64,000 bases of DNA, from the NCBI RefSeq assembly GCF_014236795.1, contig NZ_CP049017.1:970001-1034000 (forward strand). Reading direction: 5' to 3'. Under the pieces are notes generated by a model, which saw nothing but the letters and a program-made list of their open reading frames with translations, was not told the DNA's origin and ran no database searches. This DNA is from Xanthomonas theicola. GTDB lineage: Bacteria > Pseudomonadota > Gammaproteobacteria > Xanthomonadales > Xanthomonadaceae. Positions 15,562-24,948 of the stretch are shown piece after piece (positions within the stretch are counted from its first letter, which is position 1; each line of letters starts with the position of its first letter). The position numbers were made by a program, and so were the translations under genes.

Positions 15562-16341
15562 TGAACCGCCCCGGCTTCCCTAGACACTTCTGAGCCGTTG
15601 GGAATGTCGCTGTTCGCACTCTACCGGTGCCAGGCCGGAAGCGGACGAATGACGTCGTCGGGAGTTGTAGAACATCTCGATGTAGTTGAAGACATCAGTG
15701 CGTGCATCGCTGCGGGTTGGGTAGATCTGGCGACGTATGCGTTCGCGCTTGAGCAACTGGAAGAAGCTCTCGGCGACGGCGTTGTCGTGGTGGTTTCCGC
15801 GGCGGCTCATGCTGGAGATCAGGTTGTGGTCGCGCAGCGAGTCCTGCCAGGCATGCCCGGTGAACGGACTGCCCTGATCCGAATGCACTGTCACGGGCCC
15901 ACTGGGCTGGCGACGCCACAAGGCCATCAGCAGTGCATCGAGGACCAGACCCGTATCGATGCGGCTGCCCATGGACCAGCCCACCCCCTGGCGCGAGAAC
16001 AGATCGACCACGACTGCGAGGTAGAGCCAGCCCTCATGAGTGCGGATGTAGGTGATGTCGGTGACCCAGGACTGATTGGGCTCAGCCACCGTGAACTGGC
16101 GTTGCAGGGGGTTGGGCGCCACGACAGCAGGCTTGCCTGCGCGTCTGCCGGGTCGACGACGGTAGCCGGTCTGCGACCGTAGCCCTTCCAGCTTGAGCAG
16201 ACGCGCCACGCGGTGCTTGCCACAGCGTTCACCCAGATCACGCATGTCCAGCGTCAGCTTGCGGTACTTGCTCGTCATGGCACCTCCTATTGGGCCTCAG
16301 GTTTGAGGCTCGAGGATGTCTAGGGAAGCCGGGGCGATTCA
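15562..16341 (-). mobile_element. Shrunken IS3-family element (780 bp, both tips present)
   Basis: The ends are inverted repeats: TGAACCGCCCCGGCTTCCC at 15562 on the plus strand, and TGAATCGCCCCGGCTTCCC reading inward from 16341 on the minus strand. IS3 elements are usually about 1.2 kb with orfA and orfB. This copy has intact tips but only one shortened transposase frame, so about 400 bp have been lost internally. Three-base flanks (TTT and GTC) do not match, so no target duplication is visible. Confidence 0.8.
15580..16278 (-). pseudogene. IS3 transposase, internally deleted orfA/orfB fusion
   Basis: 232 residues. An orfA-like start (MTSKYRKLTLDM, with AGGAGGTGCC upstream) runs in frame into the interior of OrfB at LGERCGKHRVARLL. 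The retroviral-type integrase core follows: WVTDITYIRT (first Asp), VHSDQGSPF (second Asp) and ESFFQLLKRERI (Glu). The catalytic triad is therefore present, but the N-terminal helix-turn-helix and most of OrfA are missing. It probably cannot bind its own ends well. It is best read as a deletion derivative that kept a translatable frame. Confidence 0.75.
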
Positions 16342-16522
16342 GTCGCCCTACATCGTGGTCACCGGCAGGGGTGCGCTGAGCAGCGTCGCTTTTTTCTTTG
16401 GGACGTGTGCGTCCGTCGGGTTGACCCGTGAAATGCCAGATCACCAGAGCTGCCAGCAATAGCCCGAGGGCTGCGGCAAGGCGACGCGGGATAGGTCGTT
16501 GCAGGACAGAGGGGACGTGCAT
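16342..16522 (-). pseudogene. N-terminal stub of an RND efflux membrane-fusion protein
   Basis: From ATG 16522 (ribosome site AAGGAA) the frame gives a basic N-terminus, one hydrophobic helix (LAAALGLLLAALVIWHF) and a polar linker, then enters the IS3 tip at 16341. A neighbouring frame at the break reads APLPVTTM, resembling the start of the conserved barrel of MdtA/AcrA-like adaptors. I infer a periplasmic adaptor truncated after about 60 residues and perhaps frameshifted. The evidence is short, so the family is only suggested. Confidence 0.4.
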
Positions 16523-16752
16523 CGCGTGTTCCTTGTATGGCGTCGGCATGGTCTGCGTCAGCCGCTTCGTTCAATGGTCGGCCACAGGACTGAGCGTCTT
16601 GGCACAAACAAACCGGCATCGGCGCCACCCCTCTTGACGGTTGCCGGATACCGAGGTGCTGGCTTGGCCCTGCGAATCGCTTCCGGCTGCCCCCCAGTGA
16701 AGCCGCGAGGCATCGCCACATCGCCGCAGGCTCCTGCGAAAGCTTGCATCAC

Positions 16753-16789
16753 GTGCAATTTAAGTGCATATTTAGTGCAAATTAAGTGC
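16753..16789 (+). promoter_or_regulatory. Operator with four GTGC sites at 11-bp spacing
   Basis: GTGC occurs at 16753, 16764, 16775 and 16786, each exactly 11 bp apart and separated by AT-rich heptamers such as AATTTAA and ATATTTA. The last site ends 12 bp before the antitoxin start. One-turn spacing puts all sites on the same face of the helix, as expected for cooperative binding by a repressor. The Xre-type antitoxin, alone or with its toxin, is the natural candidate for autorepression. Confidence 0.65.
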
Positions 16790-16801
16790 GAGGATCGAGC
16801 T

Positions 16802-17173
16802 ATGAGCACCGTGATGCAGCAGCCCTTCGTTGAATGGTTCCGGGAACCCGACACCCAATACCTGTCTCCTGCAAGGGTCGGGGACTTCTTCGGATTTCGG
16901 GTGCAGGAACTGGCGGAGCGTGCGCATGTGCATCGCAATACCCCGACGACACGCCCGCAGGCGCCGCAACTGCAGAAGTATTTGCAGGAGATGATCCGGG
17001 TGCTGGCTGTCGCCACCGAGATGACTGGCGATGTCGAGCGGGCGGCCTTCCTGCTGCGTAACGAGCCGCTACGCGCGTTTGGCTATAAAACCGCCGACAC
17101 GCTCGTTCAAGAAGGGAAGGCCGAGGCGGTGATCGCCTATCTCGAATCGTTGGCAGGCGGTGCCGCTGGATGA
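16802..17173 (+). CDS. Xre/MbcA/ParS-family antitoxin (DUF2384)
   Basis: 123 residues beginning MSTVMQQPFVEWFREP. The middle has a helix-turn-helix-like stretch (LSPARVGDFFGFRVQELAERA). The C-terminal half is the toxin-binding part, with FLLRNEPLRAFGYKTADTLV closely matching the Xre-MbcA-ParS domain. The stop overlaps the toxin start by 4 bp (ATGA), giving coupled translation with antitoxin first. The ATG at 16802 is preferred over a longer upstream frame because it follows the operator directly. Confidence 0.88.
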   Translation: MSTVMQQPFVEWFREPDTQYLSPARVGDFFGFRVQELAERAHVHRNTPTTRPQAPQLQKYLQEMIRVLAVATEMTGDVERAAFLLRNEPLRAFGYKTADTLVQEGKAEAVIAYLESLAGGAAG

Positions 17174-17703
17174 TCGAGGCGACAATCGGAGAGGGCGACG
17201 ATGAAGCCCATTACCGCGTGATCGTGCCTGCTTACGCAGGTATCCCGTTGTCGGGTATGGGTGCCGCCCGCCAAGGTGGTCGCTTCAACCGGCCTGGACA
17301 GGAAGCGTTTTACCTGTCCGTCGACGACGCCACGGCGCTGGCCGAATACAAGCAGGACAATCCGTGGCTCCCCCCGGGCACCATCTGCACGTTCTTCATC
17401 AGGCAACTGCGTGTGGCCGATTTCAGCGCCGGTTTCGATTCTGCGCGATGGCCGCCGTTATGGGCCGACTTTGCCGTGGATTGGCGCGCCGAATGGTTCG
17501 GTAAAGCGGTTGAGCCCCCGACCTGGTATATGGCCGATGATGTCGTCGCTGCCGGATTGGACGGTATTCTCTTTCCGTCGCAAGCGCGTCCTGGCGGAAC
17601 CAACCTGGTGATCTATCGCAGTTCTGAGCGATCCCCATCGCAACTGCGCGTCTACGATCCAGACGGTGCATTGCACACGCTTGCTCCCCCTGCGAGACGC
17701 TGA
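17170..17703 (+). CDS. RES-domain toxin (NAD+-degrading type)
   Basis: 177 residues. The RES signature begins with the Arg in GGRFNRPGQEAFYLS (about residues 36-50), includes the Glu in ALAEYKQ (about 62), and a Ser-containing loop around LFPSQARPGGTNLVIY. Characterised RES toxins break down NAD+ and arrest growth; the cognate Xre antitoxin masks the active site. Both genes look full-length and the pair overlaps by 4 bp, so this is probably a working type II module inside an otherwise decayed block. GC content is lower than in flanking core genes, consistent with transfer. Confidence 0.87.
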   Translation: MIEATIGEGDDEAHYRVIVPAYAGIPLSGMGAARQGGRFNRPGQEAFYLSVDDATALAEYKQDNPWLPPGTICTFFIRQLRVADFSAGFDSARWPPLWADFAVDWRAEWFGKAVEPPTWYMADDVVAAGLDGILFPSQARPGGTNLVIYRSSERSPSQLRVYDPDGALHTLAPPARR

Positions 17704-17761
17704 TTGCGCTTTCAGCTGCTCGCCTCCACGGTGATCGATCCCGAGGCAGCGCGGATGGTGG

Positions 17762-18766
17762 TCAGTCCAGAGCATCCAACGGCAGCGACTCGATGCCGCG
17801 GGCGCGATCGATCTTCTCGGCCACCTTGAAGGCGGCGTCCAGTTCGCTGATGCCGAACTCCTGCATCAGTTGGAAGCGTTCGGCTTTTTCCTCCGGCTCG
17901 GTCATTGTAGGGCGAGATATAGGCTCGGCGGTACGGCGCGGAACAGGATCTCCATGGACTTGGACAGGATCACGCCCTCAGTGAATTTGCCGGCCTTCTT
18001 GCGCGCCGACAGCATCAATGCCTTCTGCGAGGCATTGAGCTCGCGGAACCGGGCGATTTTTTCCACTTCATCCGGCGGCATGGACAGGCAGATCCACCAC
18101 TCGATCATATTGAGCATGAGCTCCGCCGCCTTTCCGGCGGGGTGGCGTCGCGGCCACGCTCGCGCAACGCATCGCGTACGTCGCGGGTCAGGACCGCGCG
18201 GTGTTCCCTGACGCAGCGCTGTGCAGCGTCGAGAATGCACTGACGGATGAGGCTACGGTCAGCGCGGGTCATGCGTGCTTCTTCCTTGTCCTCGCCGCCG
18301 GTGATCATGAGACGCGCGGTGATCTCCAGTTCGCCCAACACGTCGCGCTGTTCGTCGCCTTCGGCGTCCTCCATGGCCGGCTGGTCCTCGTCCAGCGCGT
18401 CGGCATCGAGGGTCTGCAACTGGCTGGGCGTATTGACCAGGCGCCAGGCATCGGCGAAAGGAGCGAGACTCACGCCGGAACCCGGCGACAGCTTGACGCG
18501 ATGCACGGTCGACCCGAGCCGCGCAGCGAAGTCGCCGAACAGTCCGAACGAGTTGCCGGCCTCCACGATGAACAGCCGCGGCCGGTAGATGGCGGTGACC
18601 TGATTGAGGATGTTATTGAGTGTGGCGCTCTTGCCCGAGCCGCTTGGCCCGAACAGGAACAGGTGCGCGTTCATCTGCCGGTCGAGGCGGTTCAACGGAT
18701 CGAACGTCACCGTTCCGCCGCCGCGATTGAAGAAGGTGATGCCCGAATGGCCGGTGCCCTGACTTA
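17762..18766 (-). pseudogene. VirB4/TraC-like conjugative transfer ATPase, decayed
   Basis: The frame enters from the IS5 copy at 18767 and reads DPLNRLDRQMNAHLFLFGPS, with Walker A GPSGSGKSA, then VEAGNSFGLFGDFAARLGS. This is typical of the VirB4-family ATPase of PFGI-1-type integrative conjugative elements. Sense continues to about 18160, where a junction shifts frame to LMLNMIEWWICLSMPPDEVE. A second shift near 17903 separates ALQ-stop from MTEPEEKAERFQLMQEFGIS, which ends at 17762. Compared with a full ~900-residue protein, both the N-terminus and a large middle part are gone. It is the only conjugation gene left here. Confidence 0.72.
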
Positions 18767-19615
18767 GAACCTGTTCACGATCTTTTGAGTAGTAGTGTCA
18801 GGCATGCCAGGTGGATGAACTGCAAGCTGGTGTTGAGCTTGCGCTCGCAGTTCTTCCATAGCCTTCGGTTCTTTTCCAGCCACGCAAAGCTGCGTTCGAC
18901 GCTCCAGCGCTTGGGCATGACCTTGAAGGTGTGCAGTTCGCTGCGTTTGGCGATCTGCACCGTGACTTGCTTGCCCAGGATCTCTCGTACGCCTTCGGCG
19001 AATGGTTCTGCGGTATAGCCGCTATCGCACAACAGGCTTTGCACGTGTCCCAGGTTCGGCTTGCAACGATCCAGGGATTGGAGCGCGCCTTTGCGGTCGG
19101 TCACTTCCGCCCTCGTCACCGCGACCGCATGCGGCAGGCCTTGGGTATCGACGGCGATGCGACGCTTGATCCCCGAGACCTTCTTGCCCGCGTCATAACC
19201 CTTCTGGCCGGCCGTGTCCGTGTTCTTCACGCTCTGTGCGTCCACGATCAAGAACGTGCTGCAAGCGTTGCGCCCCTGTCCCTGGCGGGCCGCGCCAACC
19301 TGATTTTTTGAGCGCCCGCTCCAGCAGGCTCACTCCTTCATCGTCTGGTTCGCTCCACTTGGCAAAGTAGCAGTGCACGGTGCGCCACTTCGGGAAGTCG
19401 CTGGGCAGCGCTGGCCACTGACAGCCGGTGCGCAGCAAGTACAGCACCGCGCACCACACGTCCTACAGATCCACGATCCGTGGCTTGGTACGCTTGCGCG
19501 CCTGCTCCAGAATGGGGCGGATCTGCTCGAACCGCTCCCGGCTCATGGCACTCGGATACGTCTTTGTGCGCATCCGCAGAGTTTGCACTACCCGGGAAAG
19601 ATCGTGAACAGGTTC
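18767..19615 (-). mobile_element. IS5-family element (IS427-like), copy 1
   Basis: 849 bp bounded by inverted repeats GAACCTGTTCACGATCTTT and flanked on both sides by TTA, a plausible 3-bp target duplication. It is almost identical to the elements at 30027-30875 and 33120-33968. On its right it interrupts the tnpA start of an IS200-type element, and on its left the VirB4-like gene, so it sits at a deletion junction. Confidence 0.9.
18775..19546 (-). pseudogene. IS5-family transposase, copy 1 (amber codon and frameshift site)
   Basis: OrfA starts MSRERFEQIRPILEQARKRT and meets a TAG codon (DL-stop-DVWCAVLY) after 27 residues. It then continues to an A6 tract (LKK), where a -1 slip would join it to the second frame carrying VDAQSVKNTDTAGQKGYDAG and the DDE catalytic core, ending LTLLLKRS. 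The A6 slip site is typical of IS427-group elements. The amber codon replaces what is probably Tyr, so normal translation should fail unless TAG is suppressed or a later start is used. Confidence 0.85.
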
Positions 19616-19754
19616 TTAGACTCTGATGCCTGTCCATCTCCGACTCTCCGATCGTGTGCTTGGCGGCTCACAACCGCTGTCTCCGCGATGGACTCCTGTA
19701 AACGGCAAACGGCTACTGCCACCCCGGCAAAGCCGGGGGAACTCCCTTGGGGGT
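19616..19754 (-). repeat. IS200/IS605-type left end, copy B, with first codons of tnpA
   Basis: On the minus strand 19754-19700 repeats the 55-bp left end found at 15507-15561 with 54/55 identity. It is followed by a leader ending GGAG and an ATG at 19637 reading MDRHQSL. The frame is then cut by the IS5 copy at 19615. The same leader layout (left-end hairpin, CCAAGCACACGA, GGAG, ATG) occurs at 28381-28514. It is thus a beheaded IS200-type element in the opposite orientation to copy A. Confidence 0.65.
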
Positions 19755-20057
19755 GAGCTGCGGCGTGCGGAGCATGCGGTGGCGCGCCTGGCACCGGAGC
19801 GCGTCATGCGGCGCTGTGACGTGCGGCGGCCCGACAGCGCAGGTGACGCCGGGTCCGCACAGGCCAGTCCGCCCGCCGCAGCGCTTCCGCGGTGCGCGAC
19901 CAAGACCCCGGCGCAGGCGCCGCCGTCAGCTGCGCCTGCCGCTGCACGCGCGGCGACCTGCACCGCGATCGCCAGGCCACGCATGGCCGCGTGCGCGGCA
20001 GACGCGACAGCCGTGGCGAATTGGGTTACAAAACGCATTGGTTTCCCGAGCAGCGCC
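19755..20057. other. 303-nt stretch without a recognisable gene
   Basis: GC-rich DNA between the IS200 left end and the pncC-like start. Both strands contain open frames, but they are Ala/Arg-rich and lack family features, so I call none of them. The last 30 bases before ATG 20058 contain AT-rich GGGTTACAAAACGCATTGG, the likeliest place for the pncC promoter. Confidence 0.4.
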
Positions 20058-20552
20058 ATGAACGTCCCCACCGATCCGCAGATCCTGCAGTTCGCCACCG
20101 CGCTCAGCGATCAGTTGCGCACCACGCGCGAGCGCTTGGTCACCGCCGAGAGCTGCAGCGGCGGCTGGATTGCCAAGGCCATGACCGACATCGCCGGCTC
20201 CTCGGACTGGTTCGACTGCGGCATGGTCGCGTACAGCTACGAGGCCAAGCAGGCACTGCTGGGCGTGCGCCCGCAGACGCTGGAACACCATGGCGCGGTC
20301 AGCCGCGAGACGGTGATCGAGATGGTGTCCGGCGCGCTGGTCAATTCCGGCGCCAGCATCGCGGTGGCGGTGACCGGCATCGCCGGTCCCGGCGGCGGCT
20401 CCACCGACAAGCCGGTCGGCACCGTGTGGATCGGCTGGAAGCGGCGCGGCGGCTACGCCAGCGCGCAACTGTTCCACTTCGACGGCGACCGCGATGCGGT
20501 GCGCCGGCAGACGGTCGCCGCAGCGCTGCGCGGGCTTGGCGCGCTGCTGTGA
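20058..20552 (+). CDS. pncC: CinA-family nicotinamide-nucleotide amidase (PncC-like)
   Basis: 164 residues, the length of the stand-alone CinA C-terminal domain. Conserved parts are VTAESCSGGWIAKAMTDIAG (active-site Ser), the Tyr in VAYSYEAKQALLGV, VSRETVIEMVSGAL and VAVTGIAGPGGGS. The enzyme deamidates nicotinamide mononucleotide in the pyridine-nucleotide salvage cycle in the cytoplasm. Its linkage to recA is a known arrangement in several bacteria. The next gene starts 18 bp downstream. Confidence 0.9.
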   Translation: MNVPTDPQILQFATALSDQLRTTRERLVTAESCSGGWIAKAMTDIAGSSDWFDCGMVAYSYEAKQALLGVRPQTLEHHGAVSRETVIEMVSGALVNSGASIAVAVTGIAGPGGGSTDKPVGTVWIGWKRRGGYASAQLFHFDGDRDAVRRQTVAAALRGLGALL

Positions 20553-20569
20553 GCGCGCCCGGACGGTAG

Positions 20570-22258
20570 ATGGCCACGGCGATGTGGGAGGCGCTGAGCA
20601 CGGTCCGCGACCTGGGGCGATTGCAGGAAATCGCCTCGGTTCTCATCCGCTACGGTTTCGGCGACGTGGTCCGCCGCATCGGCATGGCCGACGTGCTGGA
20701 GCGCGCCGGGCGCCTGCTGCACTGGCACAACGCCGAGGAGATGCTGCGCATGTCGGCGCCACAGCGGGTGCGGCGCGCGCTGCAGGATCTCGGCCCGACC
20801 TTCGTCAAGCTCGGCCAGGTCCTGGCCACGCGCGTGGACCTGCTGCCGCCGGACTGGATCGACGAATTGAGCGAACTGCAGAACGCCGCGCCGGCGCTGG
20901 CCTACGCGCAGATCCTGCCGCAGCTGATCGAGGCGCTGGGCGAGACGCCGGCGGCGGTGTTCGCCCAGGTCGAGGAAACCCCGCTGGCCGCCGCGTCGCT
21001 GGCGCAGACCCACCGCGCCTGGCTGCCTGACGGCACCCCGGTGGTGATGAAGGTCCGCCGTCCGGGCATCGGCGACGTGATCGAGGCCGACTTGCGGCTG
21101 CTCGCGCGGCTGGCGGACATCGTCGAGGCGCGCGCCGCCGACTTCAAGCGCTACCACCCGGCGGAAGTGGTGCACCAGTTCACCCTGTCGCTGCGGCGCG
21201 AGTTGGACTTCGCCGGCGAATGCCGCAATGCCGAGCGCATCGCCGCCAACTTCCAGGGCCACGACGAGATCGTGATCCCGCGCGTGCATTGGCAGTGGAC
21301 CTGCGAGACCCTCAACGTGCAGGACTTCGTCGCCGGTATCGGCGGACGTGATCTGGCAGGGGTCGAGGCGGCCGGCCTGGACCGGCGCCGCCTGGCCCGG
21401 GTCGGCGCCGACATCGTGCTGAAGATGGTGCTCGAGGACGGCTGCTTCCACGCCGATCCGCACCCCGGCAACATCTTCTACCTGCCGGGCGAGCGCATCG
21501 CGGTGATCGATTTCGGCATGGTCGGGCGCATCTCCGAGCAGCGCCGCTATCAGGTCGTGCAATTGCTGCACGGGCTGGTCGCACAGGAAGCCGAGGCGGT
21601 CGCCGACGTGCTGCTGGAATGGAACGACGGCGCCGTCGAGATCGACGAGGCGCGGCTGCAGCTGGAGATCGCCGGCTTCGTCGACCAGTACCGCGGCGTG
21701 CCGCTGAAGGAGCTGCGGATCGGCGCGATGCTGGGCGACGTCACCGCGATCCTGCGCCAGCACGCGCTGGCGCTGCCCGCCGACCTGGCACTGATGATCA
21801 AGACCTTCCTGACCCTGGACGGGGTGGGGCGCCAGCTCGACCCCGACTTCGACATGGCTGGCGCCGCGGCGCCGTACCTGGAGCGGGTGATGCTGCAGCG
21901 CTTCGCCCCGCGCGTGATGGCCAAGCGCGGCCGCCGCACCGTGCTCGGCGCGCTGGAGCTGCTTGGCGACTTGCCGCGCGATACCCGCCGGCTGCTGCAG
22001 GCGGCACGCCGCGGGCGGCTGCAGCTAAACGTCCAGACCACCTCGCTGAAGGGCTTCGGCGACCAGGTCAACCGTGCCGCCAACCGGCTGACCATGGGCA
22101 TCGTCACCGCGGCGCTGATCATTGGGTCCTCGATCGTGATGAACAGCGTCGGCGGCGTCTCCAGCCGATGGTTGTTGGCGATCGGCGTGGGCGGCTTCAT
22201 CGGCGCGGCGCTGTCGGGCGTGTGGATCCTGATCTCGATCTGGCGCAGCGGGCGCTGA
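20570..22258 (+). CDS. ubiB: UbiB/AarF/ABC1 atypical kinase-like protein
   Basis: 562 residues. Hallmarks in order: the family KxGQ motif in FVKLGQVLATR (about residue 82), an Ala-rich loop in place of the Gly-rich loop, the Lys in VVMKVRRPG, catalytic HADPHPGNIFY and metal-binding VIDFGMVG. The last ~60 residues form two hydrophobic helices (IVTAALIIGSSIVM and LLAIGVGGFIGAAL), anchoring it in the inner membrane. UbiB supports ubiquinone biosynthesis through ATPase activity. The genome could hold another ubiB in the ubiE-ubiJ cluster, so the symbol describes the family, not proven identity. Confidence 0.82.
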   Translation: MATAMWEALSTVRDLGRLQEIASVLIRYGFGDVVRRIGMADVLERAGRLLHWHNAEEMLRMSAPQRVRRALQDLGPTFVKLGQVLATRVDLLPPDWIDELSELQNAAPALAYAQILPQLIEALGETPAAVFAQVEETPLAAASLAQTHRAWLPDGTPVVMKVRRPGIGDVIEADLRLLARLADIVEARAADFKRYHPAEVVHQFTLSLRRELDFAGECRNAERIAANFQGHDEIVIPRVHWQWTCETLNVQDFVAGIGGRDLAGVEAAGLDRRRLARVGADIVLKMVLEDGCFHADPHPGNIFYLPGERIAVIDFGMVGRISEQRRYQVVQLLHGLVAQEAEAVADVLLEWNDGAVEIDEARLQLEIAGFVDQYRGVPLKELRIGAMLGDVTAILRQHALALPADLALMIKTFLTLDGVGRQLDPDFDMAGAAAPYLERVMLQRFAPRVMAKRGRRTVLGALELLGDLPRDTRRLLQAARRGRLQLNVQTTSLKGFGDQVNRAANRLTMGIVTAALIIGSSIVMNSVGGVSSRWLLAIGVGGFIGAALSGVWILISIWRSGR

Positions 22259-22324
22259 GCGGAGCGCTGCGCCGCCGAGGGAAAGCCGGGCGGCGGGCTG
22301 GGCGAGAGTTGCTCATTTCCGTTT

Positions 22325-22343
22325 TTAGTAGTATTACTACTAA
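22325..22343 (+). promoter_or_regulatory. LexA operator (SOS box) of lexA
   Basis: The near-perfect 19-bp palindrome TTAGTAGTATTACTACTAA fits the xanthomonad LexA1 site TTAG-N6-TACTA. It ends 2 bp before the lexA ATG, so it covers the place where a ribosome site should be, and a bound repressor would block both promoter and start region. Autoregulation of lexA by this class of box is established in Xanthomonas. Confidence 0.92.
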
Positions 22344-22345
22344 CC

Positions 22346-22981
22346 ATGGAGCTGACCGAAACCCAGCAAGCGATCCTCGACCTGATCGCCCAGCGTATCG
22401 AGCACGACGGCGCGCCGCCTTCGCAGACCGAGATCGCCCGTGCCTTCGGCTTCAAGGGCGTGCGCGCTGCGCAATATCACCTGGAAGCCCTGGAGCAGGC
22501 TGGCGCGATCCGCCGCGTGCCAGGCCAGGCGCGCGGGATCCGGCTGGTGAGCGGCGCGGCCGCACCGGCGCCGGCGCCACAAGTGGAAAGCGCCGACATC
22601 CTGCGGCTGCCGGTGCTGGGGCGGGTCGCCGCCGGCCTGCCGATCGGCGCCGAGATCGGCTCGGACGACTTCGTGGTGCTGGACCGGGTGTTCTTCTCGC
22701 CGGCACCGGACTACCTGCTCAAGGTGCAGGGCGACTCGATGCGCGACGAGGGCATCTTCGACGGCGACCTGATCGGCGTGCACCGCACCCGCGACGCCCG
22801 TTCCGGGCAGATCGTGGTGGCGCGGATCGACGAGGAGATCACGGTCAAGCTGCTGAAGATCGGCAAGGACCGCATCCGCCTGCTGCCGCGCAACCCCGAC
22901 TACGCGCCGATCGAGGTCCTGCCCGACCAGGACTTCGCCATCGAAGGCCTGTATTGCGGGCTACTGCGGCCCAGTCGTTGA
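22346..22981 (+). CDS. lexA: SOS repressor LexA
   Basis: 211 residues. The N-terminal winged helix-turn-helix includes [20 protein letters not shown] (about 26-45). The self-cleavage site is Ala-Gly in VAAGLPIG, the catalytic Ser is in [10 protein letters not shown], and the Lys is in ITVKLLK. It represses DNA-repair genes and cleaves itself on RecA filaments. The TTAG-N6-TACTA box indicates the LexA1 type (xanthomonads carry a second, divergent LexA2). No canonical ribosome site fits between the operator and the ATG, so initiation may be weak or leaderless. recA follows after 196 bp. Confidence 0.96.
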   Translation: MELTETQQAILDLIAQRIEHDGAPPSQTEIARAFGFKGVRAAQYHLEALEQAGAIRRVPGQARGIRLVSGAAAPAPAPQVESADILRLPVLGRVAAGLPIGAEIGSDDFVVLDRVFFSPAPDYLLKVQGDSMRDEGIFDGDLIGVHRTRDARSGQIVVARIDEEITVKLLKIGKDRIRLLPRNPDYAPIEVLPDQDFAIEGLYCGLLRPSR

Positions 22982-23177
22982 ACGCCTTGCGCGAGCAAGG
23001 GATGCACCACACCGCCAGCCGGATTTTTCCGACCTGGCACACCGCCATTCGCCGCTGCCGTACATGGGCTCGGACGGATTATTTTTTCTTCGCCGCACAC
23101 CGTCTCAGCCCGTGCGATACCTGGCCGCTAAATTGAACCTACCCCGAAAATCACCCTCACCTCCGAAGGACACCAAA

Positions 23178-24221
<1,044 letters not shown>

Positions 24222-24335
24222 GGGTTTCTGCCGGGGGAGCGGTGGAGTCAGTGCCGCTCGTCTTCCTCGGCAGTCTTGAGCAAGCCAGGAGGGCGGGTGC
24301 CAGGGACGGCACATTGACCGTGGTGTTGAAACTGC

Positions 24336-24842
24336 ATGCGCGACGACGAACAAGCACAAGCACAAGCACAGGCGCAGCGCCGGCGCCACCGGCAGCCTGA
24401 ACAGACTCCGCTGCAGCGGGCCTTGGGCCTGCTGGTGCGCCGCGAGCATTCGCGCAAGGAGTTGACCCGCAAGCTACAGCTGCGCGGCGTGGAGCCGGAT
24501 GCCGCCGCCGCCGCGGTGGAGCGCCTGGCGGGGGAGGGCTGGCAGGACGATGGCCGCTTCGCCGAACTGCTGGTGCGCAGCCGTGCCAATACCGGCTACG
24601 GACCGGTGCACATTCGCGCCGAACTGGGCACCCACGGCCTGGACAGCGAAGCCATCGCCACCGCGATGGCCGCATTCGAAGGCGATTGGAGCGAAAACGC
24701 CCGCGACCTGGTGCAGCGGCGCTTCGGCACGGCCGGCCCGGTGGACCTGCAACAACTGCGTAAAGCCGCCGATCTGCTGGCGCGGCGCGGGTTCGACAGT
24801 GACAGCATCCGCGCGGCCACGCGCTACGAGCCGGAGGACTGA
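24336..24842 (+). CDS. recX: RecA regulatory protein RecX
   Basis: 168 residues, normal for RecX. Conserved features are [35 protein letters not shown] and the three-helix repeats that follow. RecX caps RecA filaments and inhibits recombinase activity. The N-terminus carries a run AQAQAQAQ encoded by near-perfect hexamers (CAAGCA units), so its length may vary between strains without breaking the frame. It is 114 bp behind recA and likely shares its transcript. Confidence 0.93.
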   Translation: MRDDEQAQAQAQAQRRRHRQPEQTPLQRALGLLVRREHSRKELTRKLQLRGVEPDAAAAAVERLAGEGWQDDGRFAELLVRSRANTGYGPVHIRAELGTHGLDSEAIATAMAAFEGDWSENARDLVQRRFGTAGPVDLQQLRKAADLLARRGFDSDSIRAATRYEPED

Positions 24843-24948
24843 GCGGGCCGGGCCTGCTAACCTTGGCGGATTGTCTTGTCCGGTTTCCGCATGCCCTTAT
24901 CTTGAGGGCATACGCTCGTGAATCCGTCCGCTCGTCTATAGCCAGCCA

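Noticed and set aside
17762-17905. Separate 47-residue gene (MTEPEEKAERF...) overlapping the VirB4 remnant
   Set aside because: The sequence continues the VirB4-like C-terminus if one base is restored (YLALA-MTEPEEK), so I treat it as part of the same pseudogene.
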